Of a stretch of DNA of 5,233 nucleotides, positions 1 to 4,885 are shown piece after piece; the stretch's first letter is position 1; each line of letters starts with the position of its first letter. Position numbers and translations under genes: made by a program. Under the pieces are notes generated by a model. It did not search any database and had not been told where the DNA came from. It saw only the letters and a list, made by a program, of their open reading frames with translations. This DNA comes from CAYXOX01 sp964466745 (GTDB lineage: Bacteria > Pseudomonadota > Alphaproteobacteria > Rhodobacterales > Rhodobacteraceae): positions 1 to 5,233 of the forward strand of contig CAYXOX010000181.1 of the NCBI GenBank assembly GCA_964466745.1. The letters are read 5' to 3'.

Positions 1-1181
1 AATACGGCATCGGGACCGCGGCGCTGATCGCCATGGGCTGCATCATGGTGCGGCAGTGCCAGTCCAACACCTGCCCGGTGGGCGTGTGCACGCAGGACGA
101 ACGCCTGCGCGAGAAGTTCACCGGCACGGCCGACAAGGTGGTCAACCTCATCACCTTCTACGCCCAGGAGGTGCGGGAGATCCTCGCCTCCATCGGCGCC
201 CGCAGCCTCGACGAGGTGATCGGGCGGGCCGATCTGCTGAGCCAGGTCAGCCGCGGCTCGGCGCATCTCGACGATCTGGATCTGAACCCGCTGCTGATCA
301 CCGTGGACGGGGCGGAACACATCACCTACGACCGCACGCGCCCGCGCAACCCGGTGCCCGACACGCTCGACGCCGAGATCGTGCAGGACGCCGCGCGGTT
401 CCTGAACGACGGCGAGAAGATGCAGCTGCAATACGCGGTGCAGAACACCCACCGCACCGTGGGCACGCGGGTCAGTTCGCACATCGTGAAGAACTTCGGC
501 ATGCGCAACGCGCTGCAGCCCGACCACCTGACGATCAAGCTGAACGGCTCGGCGGGCCAGTCGCTGGGAGCCTTCGCGGCGCCGGGCCTCAAGATCGAGG
601 TATCGGGCGACGCGAACGATTACGTCGGCAAGGGGCTTTCGGGCGGCACGATCGTGGTGCGGCCGCCCATGAACTCCCGGCTCGTGGCATCCGAGAACAC
701 CGTGATCGGCAATACCGTGCTTTACGGGGCGACCGGGGGCTTCCTCTTCGCCGCCGGGCGTGCGGGCGAGCGCTTCGCCGTGCGCAACTCCGGCGCACGG
801 GTGGTGGTCGAGGGCTGCGGCTCGAACGGGTGCGAGTACATGACCGGCGGGGTCGCGGTGATCCTCGGCGGGATCGGCGCGAACTTCGGCGCAGGCATGA
901 CCGGCGGGATGGCCTATCTCCACGATCCCGCCGGCGAGGCGCCCGACTGGATGAACCTCGAGACGCTGGTGGTCTGCCCGGTGACGGTCGATCACTGGGA
1001 GGCCGAGCTCAGGGGCCTCGTCGAACGTCACCTGATCGAGACGGGCAGCCGCAAGGCGCAGGCGATCCTGCAGGACTGGGCCGTGGAGCGCACGCGCTTC
1101 CTGCAGGTCTGCCCCAAGGAGATGCTCCCGCATCTTCCCGTCCCGCTGGGCATCGAAAGCGCGGCGATCCCGGCCGAGTAG
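1..1181 (+). CDS. gltB: Glutamate synthase large subunit, C-terminal part (5' end outside window)
   Basis: GOGAT large subunit, cytosolic; with GltD it converts glutamine plus 2-oxoglutarate into two glutamates using NADPH. The reading frame is open from the left edge (first whole codon at 3), so the ATG at 33 is internal and the glutaminase and most of the FMN-binding synthase domain lie upstream. The visible 392 residues begin in the synthase domain with the [3Fe-4S] ligand pattern C-X5-C-X4-C at residues 13, 19 and 24 (RQCQSNTCPVG), plus an extra Cys at 29. From roughly base 540 to 960 comes the glycine-rich GXGXG beta-helix domain (NGSAGQSLGAF, GKGLSGGTIVVRP, GCEYMTGGVAVILGG, GAGMTGGMAYLHDP), which in the family links the two active sites structurally. 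The C-terminal tail with VVCPVTVDHWEAELRGLVERH is also typical. The TAG stop at 1179–1181 is 30 bp before mtgA with no hairpin between. No frameshift seen. Family assignment is very secure. Confidence 0.97.
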   Translation, partial: YGIGTAALIAMGCIMVRQCQSNTCPVGVCTQDERLREKFTGTADKVVNLITFYAQEVREILASIGARSLDEVIGRADLLSQVSRGSAHLDDLDLNPLLITVDGAEHITYDRTRPRNPVPDTLDAEIVQDAARFLNDGEKMQLQYAVQNTHRTVGTRVSSHIVKNFGMRNALQPDHLTIKLNGSAGQSLGAFAAPGLKIEVSGDANDYVGKGLSGGTIVVRPPMNSRLVASENTVIGNTVLYGATGGFLFAAGRAGERFAVRNSGARVVVEGCGSNGCEYMTGGVAVILGGIGANFGAGMTGGMAYLHDPAGEAPDWMNLETLVVCPVTVDHWEAELRGLVERHLIETGSRKAQAILQDWAVERTRFLQVCPKEMLPHLPVPLGIESAAIPAE

Positions 1182-1195
1182 GGCCGGGCGGCGCA

Positions 1196-1204
1196 GAGGG
1201 AGGA
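1196..1204 (+). promoter_or_regulatory. Ribosome binding site of mtgA
   Basis: GAGGGAGGA lies 7 bases before the GTG at 1212. It is a strong purine-rich Shine-Dalgarno match and decides for the GTG start, since no ATG lies in frame before the conserved part of the protein. Confidence 0.8.
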
Positions 1205-1211
1205 CGGCGCC

Positions 1212-1973
1212 GTGGCGCGTTCGGGTTCGGGGCGCGCCGGCAGGGCGAAGAAGCGAGAGCCGCGCGGCGGGCCGCTCCGCCGGCTCGCCGCGGCCGCCCT
1301 GCGCCCGGCCCTGCGGTGGCTGCGGCGGGCCGCCCTGCTCTTCGTCGGCGTGGTTGCCTTCTTCGTGGGCCTCTACGCCTTCGTGAATCCGCCCGGCGGG
1401 CTCTACCAGGCCGCCGAGGCGCGGCGCCTCGGCGGCATAGAGAGGCAGTGGGTTCCGCTCGAGGCGGTGGCCCCGGTGGCCGCGCGCGCCGCCGTCGCCG
1501 CGGAAGACGCGAATTTCTGCCTGCACTGGGGGCTCGATCTCGACGCGATCCGCGGGGCTCTTGCCGAGGGCGGGCAGCGGGGCGCCTCCACCATCAGCCA
1601 GCAGGTGGTCAAGAACGTGTACCTCTGGCACGGGCGCAGCTGGGCGCGGAAGGCGCTGGAGGCGCTTCTGACCCCGGCCGTGGAGCTCGTGTGGTCGAAG
1701 CGGCGGATCCTCGAGGTCTATCTCAACGTGGCCGAGTTCGACGCCGGTGTCTTCGGCATCGAGGCCGCGGCCCGGCACTATTTCGGCGTTTCGGCCGATG
1801 CGCTCACGCCGATCCAGTCCGCGCGCCTTGCCGCGTTGCTGCCCGACCCCAAGGGGCGCGACGCGGCGGCGCCCTCGGCCTTCGTCACCCGCCGCGCGGC
1901 GGCCATTCTCGATGGCGCCGCCACCATCGCGGCCGACGGGCGCGCCGACTGTTTCCAGGACGTCGAGGACTGA
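1212..1973 (+). CDS. mtgA: Monofunctional biosynthetic peptidoglycan transglycosylase
   Basis: GT51 glycosyltransferase that polymerises lipid II into glycan strands on the periplasmic face of the inner membrane, without a transpeptidase domain. The 253-residue protein has a basic, Arg/Lys-rich N-terminus (1–38) and one membrane anchor at about 39–57 (RAALLFVGVVAFFVGLYAF). The GT51 motifs follow in order: EDANFCLHWGLD (98–109; E98 fits the catalytic glutamate), GASTISQQVVKN (124–135), RKALEALLTPAVELVWSK (146–163), RRILEVYLNVAEF (164–176; E168 fits the second conserved glutamate), and ARHYFGVSADALTPIQSARLAALLP (188–211). Length is normal, with a slightly long cytoplasmic tail. GTG start with a good Shine-Dalgarno 7 bases upstream. 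It sits 30 bp after gltB with no terminator visible, so readthrough from gltB is likely (inference). A bifunctional class A PBP is excluded by the end of the protein just after the GT51 domain. Confidence 0.95.
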   Translation: MARSGSGRAGRAKKREPRGGPLRRLAAAALRPALRWLRRAALLFVGVVAFFVGLYAFVNPPGGLYQAAEARRLGGIERQWVPLEAVAPVAARAAVAAEDANFCLHWGLDLDAIRGALAEGGQRGASTISQQVVKNVYLWHGRSWARKALEALLTPAVELVWSKRRILEVYLNVAEFDAGVFGIEAAARHYFGVSADALTPIQSARLAALLPDPKGRDAAAPSAFVTRRAAAILDGAATIAADGRADCFQDVED

Positions 1974-2200
1974 CGCGCGCAGCGGGTCCGCGCCTGCCGC
2001 AGCATCGCTCTCCGGGCGGAAGCCGGGAGCCGCCACCGCGGCGCGTCGGCGCTGGCTCCACTCCCGCGCCGGCGGCTCGGAGCGCACCACCGGAGGCCGG
2101 CGGGCAGGCGCGAACCGCCGCCCCTGGCCGGCCGGGTGGTTGAACTGCCGACGTCTAGGCGGCATTGAGGTGGCGAACACCGATCCACGGACGCCGCGCC
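1974..2200 (+). other. Intergenic spacer between mtgA and the GST-family gene
   Basis: This 227-bp spacer is very GC-rich. Frames open across it give low-complexity Arg/Ala/Gly translations, so I call no gene. Only 5-bp GC stems are present (for example GGCGG 2015–2019 with CCGCC 2030–2034, and GCTCC 2055–2059 with GGAGC 2079–2083), none with a T-run, so no convincing terminator for mtgA. Nearest the downstream gene, TTGAAC (2140–2145) is followed after 17 bases by CATTGA (2163–2168), a possible but weak -35/-10 pair. No tRNA-like fold was recognised. Confidence 0.5.
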
Positions 2201-2866
2201 ATGAACCGCCTCTACCACGTGCCCCTCTCTCCCTTCTGCCGCAAGGTGCGGCTCGTGCTCGCGGAGAAGAAGATCGAGGTCGAGCTGGTGGAGGAGCGCT
2301 ACTGGGAACCGTCGCCGGATTTTTTGCGCCGCAACCCCGCCGCGCAGGTGCCGGTGCTCAAGCTCGACGGCCGCACCCTCGCAGACAGCGGCGCGATCTG
2401 CGAATTCATCGAGGAAAAATACCCCAGCCCCGCGCTGATGCCGCGCACACCCGAGGGCCGCTACGAGGTGCGGCGGCTGGTCGGCTGGTTCGACGACAAG
2501 TTCCATGGCGAGGTCACGGCGAACCTGCTCTACGAGCGGGTGAACAAGAAGCTCATGGGCCGTGGCTACCCGGATTCCGGGAACGTCAAGGCCGGCGCGC
2601 GCGCGATCAAGTACCACCTCGACTACATGGCCGGGCTGCTCGAAACGCGCCGCTGGCTGGCGGGAGACGACATGACCCTGGCCGATTTCGCCGCCGCCGC
2701 GCATCTGAGCGCGCTCGACTACATCTCCGACGTGGACTGGCACCGCTCCGATGCCGTCAAGGACTGGTACGCCAAGATCAAGTCGCGCCCGGCCTTCCGC
2801 TCGATCCTCGCCGACCAGCTGCCCGGGTTTCCCCAGCCGCCGCACTATGCCGACCTCGATTTCTGA
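2201..2866 (+). CDS. Glutathione S-transferase family protein
   Basis: Predicted cytosolic GST-fold protein of 221 residues, normal for the family. The thioredoxin-like N-terminal domain (about 1–78) carries SPFCRKVRLVL (10–20), with Ser10 and Cys13 at the usual active-site position, the cis-proline stretch QVPVLKLDG (49–57, Pro51), and ADSGAICEFIEEKYP (61–75), the glutathione gamma-glutamyl contact region in which Asp62-Ser63 replaces the common Glu-Ser. The all-helical C-terminal domain follows, with the folding motif MTLADFAAAAHLSALDY (158–174). ATG at 2201 is chosen because the GST fold starts directly there; an in-frame TTG at 2165 would add 12 unconserved residues. The Shine-Dalgarno is poor (ACGGA/ACG only). 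The natural substrate cannot be read from sequence: conjugation, peroxide reduction or a stress role are all possible. It lies 78 bp before queG, separated by hairpins, so functional linkage is not implied. Confidence 0.9.
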   Translation: MNRLYHVPLSPFCRKVRLVLAEKKIEVELVEERYWEPSPDFLRRNPAAQVPVLKLDGRTLADSGAICEFIEEKYPSPALMPRTPEGRYEVRRLVGWFDDKFHGEVTANLLYERVNKKLMGRGYPDSGNVKAGARAIKYHLDYMAGLLETRRWLAGDDMTLADFAAAAHLSALDYISDVDWHRSDAVKDWYAKIKSRPAFRSILADQLPGFPQPPHYADLDF

Positions 2867-2875
2867 AACGCGGCC

Positions 2876-2908
2876 GCGGGAAGGGGGCCTTCGGCCCCGC
2901 GCCCCCGC
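2876..2908 (+). terminator. GC-rich hairpin after the GST-family gene
   Basis: A perfect 6-bp stem GGGGCC (2884–2889) / GGCCCC (2893–2898) with a TTC loop is flanked by an outer 5-bp stem GCGGG (2876–2880) / CCCGC (2904–2908), separated by a small internal loop. It begins 10 bases after the TGA of the GST-family gene. No T-run follows directly, so it could be a pause or mRNA-stabilising structure rather than a full intrinsic terminator. Confidence 0.5.
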
Positions 2909-2910
2909 TG

Positions 2911-2936
2911 CTCGGGGCCTACCCCCGAGAGTATTT
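2911..2936 (+). terminator. Second hairpin with GTATTT tail
   Basis: Perfect 7-bp inverted repeat CTCGGGG (2911–2917) / CCCCGAG (2923–2929) with a 5-base loop CCTAC, followed at once by AGTATTT (2930–2936). Together with the preceding hairpin it looks like a terminator for the GST-family gene. The 3' part, CCCCGAGAGTATTT then CCAAGATGAA, resembles from memory a sequence that recurs behind many genes in Rhodobacterales. It ends only 8 bases before the queG ATG. Confidence 0.5.
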
Positions 2937-2944
2937 CGGCCAAG

Positions 2945-3994
2945 ATGAAGGCGGCCGCCGATCTCAAGGCCGCGCTGGAAGCAGAGGCGCGGGCCGCCGG
3001 TTTCGCGGCGATGGGGGTGTGCCGGCCCGACAGCGTGCCCGAGGCCGGGGCGCGCCTGCGCCGGTTCGTGGAGCTAGGGCGCCATGGCCAGATGTCGTGG
3101 ATGGCGGAACGGCTGGCGTGGCGCTCGGACCCCGCCGAACTCTGGCCCGCGGCACGTTCGGCGGTGATGCTTGCGGAGCTCTACACGCCCGAGGAGGATC
3201 CGCTGGACGTCCTCGGCCGGCCGACGCGGGGAAGCATCAGCGTCTATGCGCGCAACCGGGACTACCACGACGTGGTCAAGAAGAAGCTCAAGCGTCTCGG
3301 GCGCTGGCTGATCGGCGAGGGCGGCGGCGAGATCAAGGTGTTCGTGGACACGGCCCCGGTGGCCGAGAAGCCGCTGGCCGCCGCCGCCGGCCTCGGCTGG
3401 CAGGGAAAGCACACCAACCTCCTCGGCCGCGATCTCGGCAACTGGTTTTTCCTCGGCGCGCTTTTCACCACGGTGGAGCTGCCGGCCGACGCGCCGGGCG
3501 AAGACCGGTGCGGAAGCTGCCGGGCCTGCATTGACATCTGCCCGACCGACGCTTTCCCGGCGCCCTACCAACTGGATGCGCGGCGCTGCATTTCGTACCT
3601 GACGATCGAGCACCGCGGGCCGGTGGCCCCGGAGCTTCGAGGACGCCTGGGCAACCGGATCTACGGGTGCGACGATTGCCTTGCCGTCTGCCCGTGGAAC
3701 AAGTTCGCCCGCGCAGGGGCCGAGATGCGCTACCGCTCCCGCGAGGATCTGCGGGCGCCGGAACTCGCCGAGCTCGCCGCGCTCGACGACACGGGGTTCC
3801 GGGCGCGCTTCTCGGGCTCGCCGATCAAGCGCATCGGGCGAGACCGCTTCGTGCGCAACGTGCTCTATGCGATCGGCAACTCGGGAGACCCGGGACTTGC
3901 GCCGGTTGCGGCATCGCTCCGCGCGGACCCCGATCCGGCCGTGGCCGATGCCGCGCGCTGGGCCGTTGCGCGGCTGGCCGGATCCCCGGCCTGA
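2945..3994 (+). CDS. queG: Epoxyqueuosine reductase
   Basis: Cobalamin- and iron-sulfur-dependent cytosolic enzyme that reduces epoxyqueuosine to queuosine at the wobble base (position 34) of tRNAs with GUN anticodons, the last step of queuosine synthesis. The 349-residue protein has the QueG N-terminus (DLKAALEAEARAAGFAAMGV, 6–25), YARNRDYHDVVKKKLKRL (101–118), VDTAPVAEK (134–142; Asp135 matches the proposed catalytic aspartate), and GWQGKHTNLL (151–160). Two ferredoxin-like [4Fe-4S] motifs follow: C189-C192-C195-C199P, and C242-C245-C249P, with Cys215 also available for the second cluster as in the family. The C-terminal stretch (about 290–347) is HEAT-like. All key residues are present. 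The start at 2945 is the only in-frame ATG before conserved sequence (the next Met is residue 23), but it has no good Shine-Dalgarno and lies in the tail of the hairpin element. Identity is secure; the start is slightly less so. Confidence 0.95.
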   Translation: MKAAADLKAALEAEARAAGFAAMGVCRPDSVPEAGARLRRFVELGRHGQMSWMAERLAWRSDPAELWPAARSAVMLAELYTPEEDPLDVLGRPTRGSISVYARNRDYHDVVKKKLKRLGRWLIGEGGGEIKVFVDTAPVAEKPLAAAAGLGWQGKHTNLLGRDLGNWFFLGALFTTVELPADAPGEDRCGSCRACIDICPTDAFPAPYQLDARRCISYLTIEHRGPVAPELRGRLGNRIYGCDDCLAVCPWNKFARAGAEMRYRSREDLRAPELAELAALDDTGFRARFSGSPIKRIGRDRFVRNVLYAIGNSGDPGLAPVAASLRADPDPAVADAARWAVARLAGSPA

Positions 3995-4003
3995 GCCGTC
4001 GTC

Positions 4004-4020
4004 GGTGGGCGGGCGGGCGG
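4004..4020 (+). repeat. G-run: GGGC repeated three times
   Basis: GGtGGGcGGGcGGGcGG has three GGG tracts and two flanking GG tracts with single-base spacers, starting 10 bases after the queG stop. It falls short of a canonical four-GGG quadruplex but has five GG tracts, enough on paper for a two-tetrad form. The same bases can also pair in a hairpin, AGCCGTC (3994–4000) with GGCGGCT (4016–4022), one G·T pair and a 15-base loop, which might end queG transcripts. Confidence 0.4.
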
Positions 4021-4049
4021 CTTGATGCCGGAAAGGACCGGGGAGGGCC

Positions 4050-4078
4050 CTGACGCGGGCGGTTCGGCGTGCTAGTCT
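4050..4078 (+). promoter_or_regulatory. Possible alphaproteobacterial housekeeping promoter
   Basis: CTGACGC (4050–4056) matches 6 of 7 positions of the Caulobacter-type -35 TTGACGS. GCTAGTCT (4071–4078), 14 bases further on, matches the GCTA start of the -10 GCTANAWC but not its last three defined bases. It lies 37 bases before the ATG at 4116, a sensible distance for a short leader. No ribosome-binding or operator sequence overlaps it. Predicted by eye only. Confidence 0.35.
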
Positions 4079-4104
4079 TCCCGCATACAACGAAGCCAGG
4101 ACAC

Positions 4105-4109
4105 GGAGG
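4105..4109 (+). promoter_or_regulatory. Ribosome binding site of the 60-codon gene
   Basis: GGAGG, 6 bases before the ATG at 4116: a near-perfect Shine-Dalgarno. It is the main reason for treating this short frame as a real gene. Confidence 0.7.
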
Positions 4110-4115
4110 CCTGCA

Positions 4116-4298
4116 ATGCAAAAGCATATCGCCGATCAGCCGCGGGACCGTAGCGACACGATCCGCCTGCGCCGGCTCCTCGAGGTGGAGCGCCGCCGCA
4201 AGGCGCCGCCGGCCGCGCGCGCCATCTACCGTGCGCCGCGTGGTACGGAGAGCTGGCTGAAATGGGCCGCCGACGTGGAACGGCGGGCCAAGGCCTAG
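4116..4298 (+). CDS. Small basic protein of unknown function
   Basis: I do not recognise this 60-residue protein. It is strongly basic, with many Arg and Lys, and has no Cys, no membrane segment and no signal peptide. The stretch SDTIRLRRLLEVERRRK (13–29) looks like a charged amphipathic helix; a Pro/Ala hinge (APPAARAIYRAP) and a second probable helix with two Trp (ESWLKWAADVERRAKA, 45–60) follow. Such a composition could suit a nucleic-acid, ribosome or protein-binding adaptor, but this is speculation. Support for a real gene: GGAGG 6 bases before ATG, a possible promoter upstream, a sharp end by TAG, and a protein-like composition unlike the Arg/Pro/Gly-rich shadows of other frames. It stands alone between queG (121 bp upstream, same strand) and a convergent gene 51 bp downstream. 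Confidence 0.65.
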   Translation: MQKHIADQPRDRSDTIRLRRLLEVERRRKAPPAARAIYRAPRGTESWLKWAADVERRAKA

Positions 4299-4314
4299 CC
4301 TGCCGCTGCCGGCG

Positions 4315-4338
4315 GGGGCCGAAAACATGCCTGGCCCC
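4315..4338. terminator. Possible bidirectional hairpin between convergent genes
   Basis: GGGGCC (4315–4320) pairs with GGCCCC (4333–4338), plus one G·T pair inside, leaving a 10-base A-rich loop. It lies in the 51-bp gap between the ends of the two convergent small genes, where a shared terminator would be expected. There is no T-run on either side, so an intrinsic terminator is only a suggestion. Confidence 0.35.
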
Positions 4339-4349
4339 GGGTGCGACGG

Positions 4350-4826
4350 TCAGCGCCACTCCTGCGCGAGGCGCCAGGCCGCCGTGGCCGTGGGAATGCC
4401 TTCGGCCGCCCGGGCGAGCGGATAGCGGCCAAGGCGCTGTTCGCCAAGCATGAAGACAACCCACCCCTCGCCCATCGCCGGCAGCATCGTGACCTGCACC
4501 CTGATGCCCTGTGCAGCGAAGCTCTCCCGAATGGCCGTGGCGAAGCTTTGGGGATCGGAGGCGCCGGCGGGCGGGGCGAGTTGCACTGCGAGCATCCCGG
4601 TGCCGGCATCGCCCGAGGCAGCCAGCCGCTCCACGGTGATGCCGAGAGGGCGCAGGCTCGCATCGCCGGTGAGCAGATATACGCCCAGCGCCGTGGCTGC
4701 CGGCGCGGCCGCCAGGGCAGCCAGCACGCTCAGCACCCGTGCCGTGCCGCGGCCGGAGCTGGCCGTTGACGGGGCGGGCCGCTGCCGGTTAGCGGGGGCG
4801 GTGACGGCGGTATCCTGGCGCGACAT
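4350..4826 (-). CDS. Small single-pass membrane protein of unknown function
   Basis: I do not recognise this 158-residue protein. Residues 1–28 are polar, Ser/Thr/Ala/Pro/Arg-rich and probably disordered. One hydrophobic segment, ARVLSVLAALAAAPAATALG (29–48, running on to about 53), should be a membrane anchor with the short tail in the cytoplasm (Arg26, Arg30 on the inside). The remainder (about 55–158) is a compact alpha/beta-like domain, presumably periplasmic: PLGITVERLAA, GMLAVQLAPP, DPQSFATAIRESFAAQGIRV, GEGWVVFMLGEQRLGRYPLA. It has no Cys and no enzymatic motif I can name. The start at 4826 is chosen over more upstream ones because AGGAG lies 8 bases before it (4835–4839, minus strand) and the upstream extension would overlap the ilvE coding end with Arg-rich filler. 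It lies 59 bp downstream of ilvE on the same strand and may share its transcript. Confidence 0.7.
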   Translation of the reverse strand: MSRQDTAVTAPANRQRPAPSTASSGRGTARVLSVLAALAAAPAATALGVYLLTGDASLRPLGITVERLAASGDAGTGMLAVQLAPPAGASDPQSFATAIRESFAAQGIRVQVTMLPAMGEGWVVFMLGEQRLGRYPLARAAEGIPTATAAWRLAQEWR

Positions 4827-4834
4827 GGATAGGG

Positions 4835-4839
4835 CTCCT
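4835..4839 (-). promoter_or_regulatory. Ribosome binding site of the 158-residue membrane protein
   Basis: Minus-strand AGGAG with 8 bases to the ATG at 4826. It fixes the start of this gene against longer frames that reach back into ilvE. Confidence 0.65.
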
Positions 4840-4864
4840 GCCTTCTGGCTCGCCCCACGGTGCG

Positions 4865-4885
4865 CCCGGAATTGTCGCGACCGGG
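4865..4885 (-). other. Inverted repeat directly after the ilvE stop
   Basis: On the minus strand CCCGG (4885–4881) and CCGGG (4869–4865) can pair across an 11-base loop, starting at the base after the ilvE TAA. The loop overlaps an 8-bp palindrome GTCGCGAC (4874–4881). No T-run follows, so it may be a weak pause, an RNA stability element or a protein site, or chance in GC-rich DNA. Confidence 0.25.

Noticed and set aside
2126..2133. GGCCGGCC palindrome as an operator
   Set aside because: An 8-bp GC palindrome is expected by chance in such GC-rich DNA and has no flanking symmetric extension.
56..2143. Very long open frame on the plus strand across gltB and mtgA (695 codons)
   Set aside because: Arg/Gly/Pro/Ala-rich translation without motifs; it is the third-frame shadow of two firmly identified genes in GC-rich DNA.
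2140..2168. Promoter TTGAAC–17–CATTGA before the GST-family gene
   Set aside because: The -35 part is reasonable, but the -10 matches only two of six consensus bases; too weak to list as a separate feature, so it is only mentioned with the spacer.
1778..2845. 355-codon minus-strand frame opposite the GST-family gene
   Set aside because: Antisense shadow; covers a gene with clear GST motifs and has no recognisable domain or ribosome binding site.
1747..3534. Long plus-strand frame spanning mtgA end, the GST-family gene and queG start
   Set aside because: Overlaps three well-supported genes in another frame and gives low-complexity Arg/Ala/Gly protein.
3074..4090. 338-codon minus-strand frame opposite queG
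   Set aside because: Mirror of the queG codon pattern in GC-rich DNA; queG is supported by both iron-sulfur motifs and the conserved aspartate.
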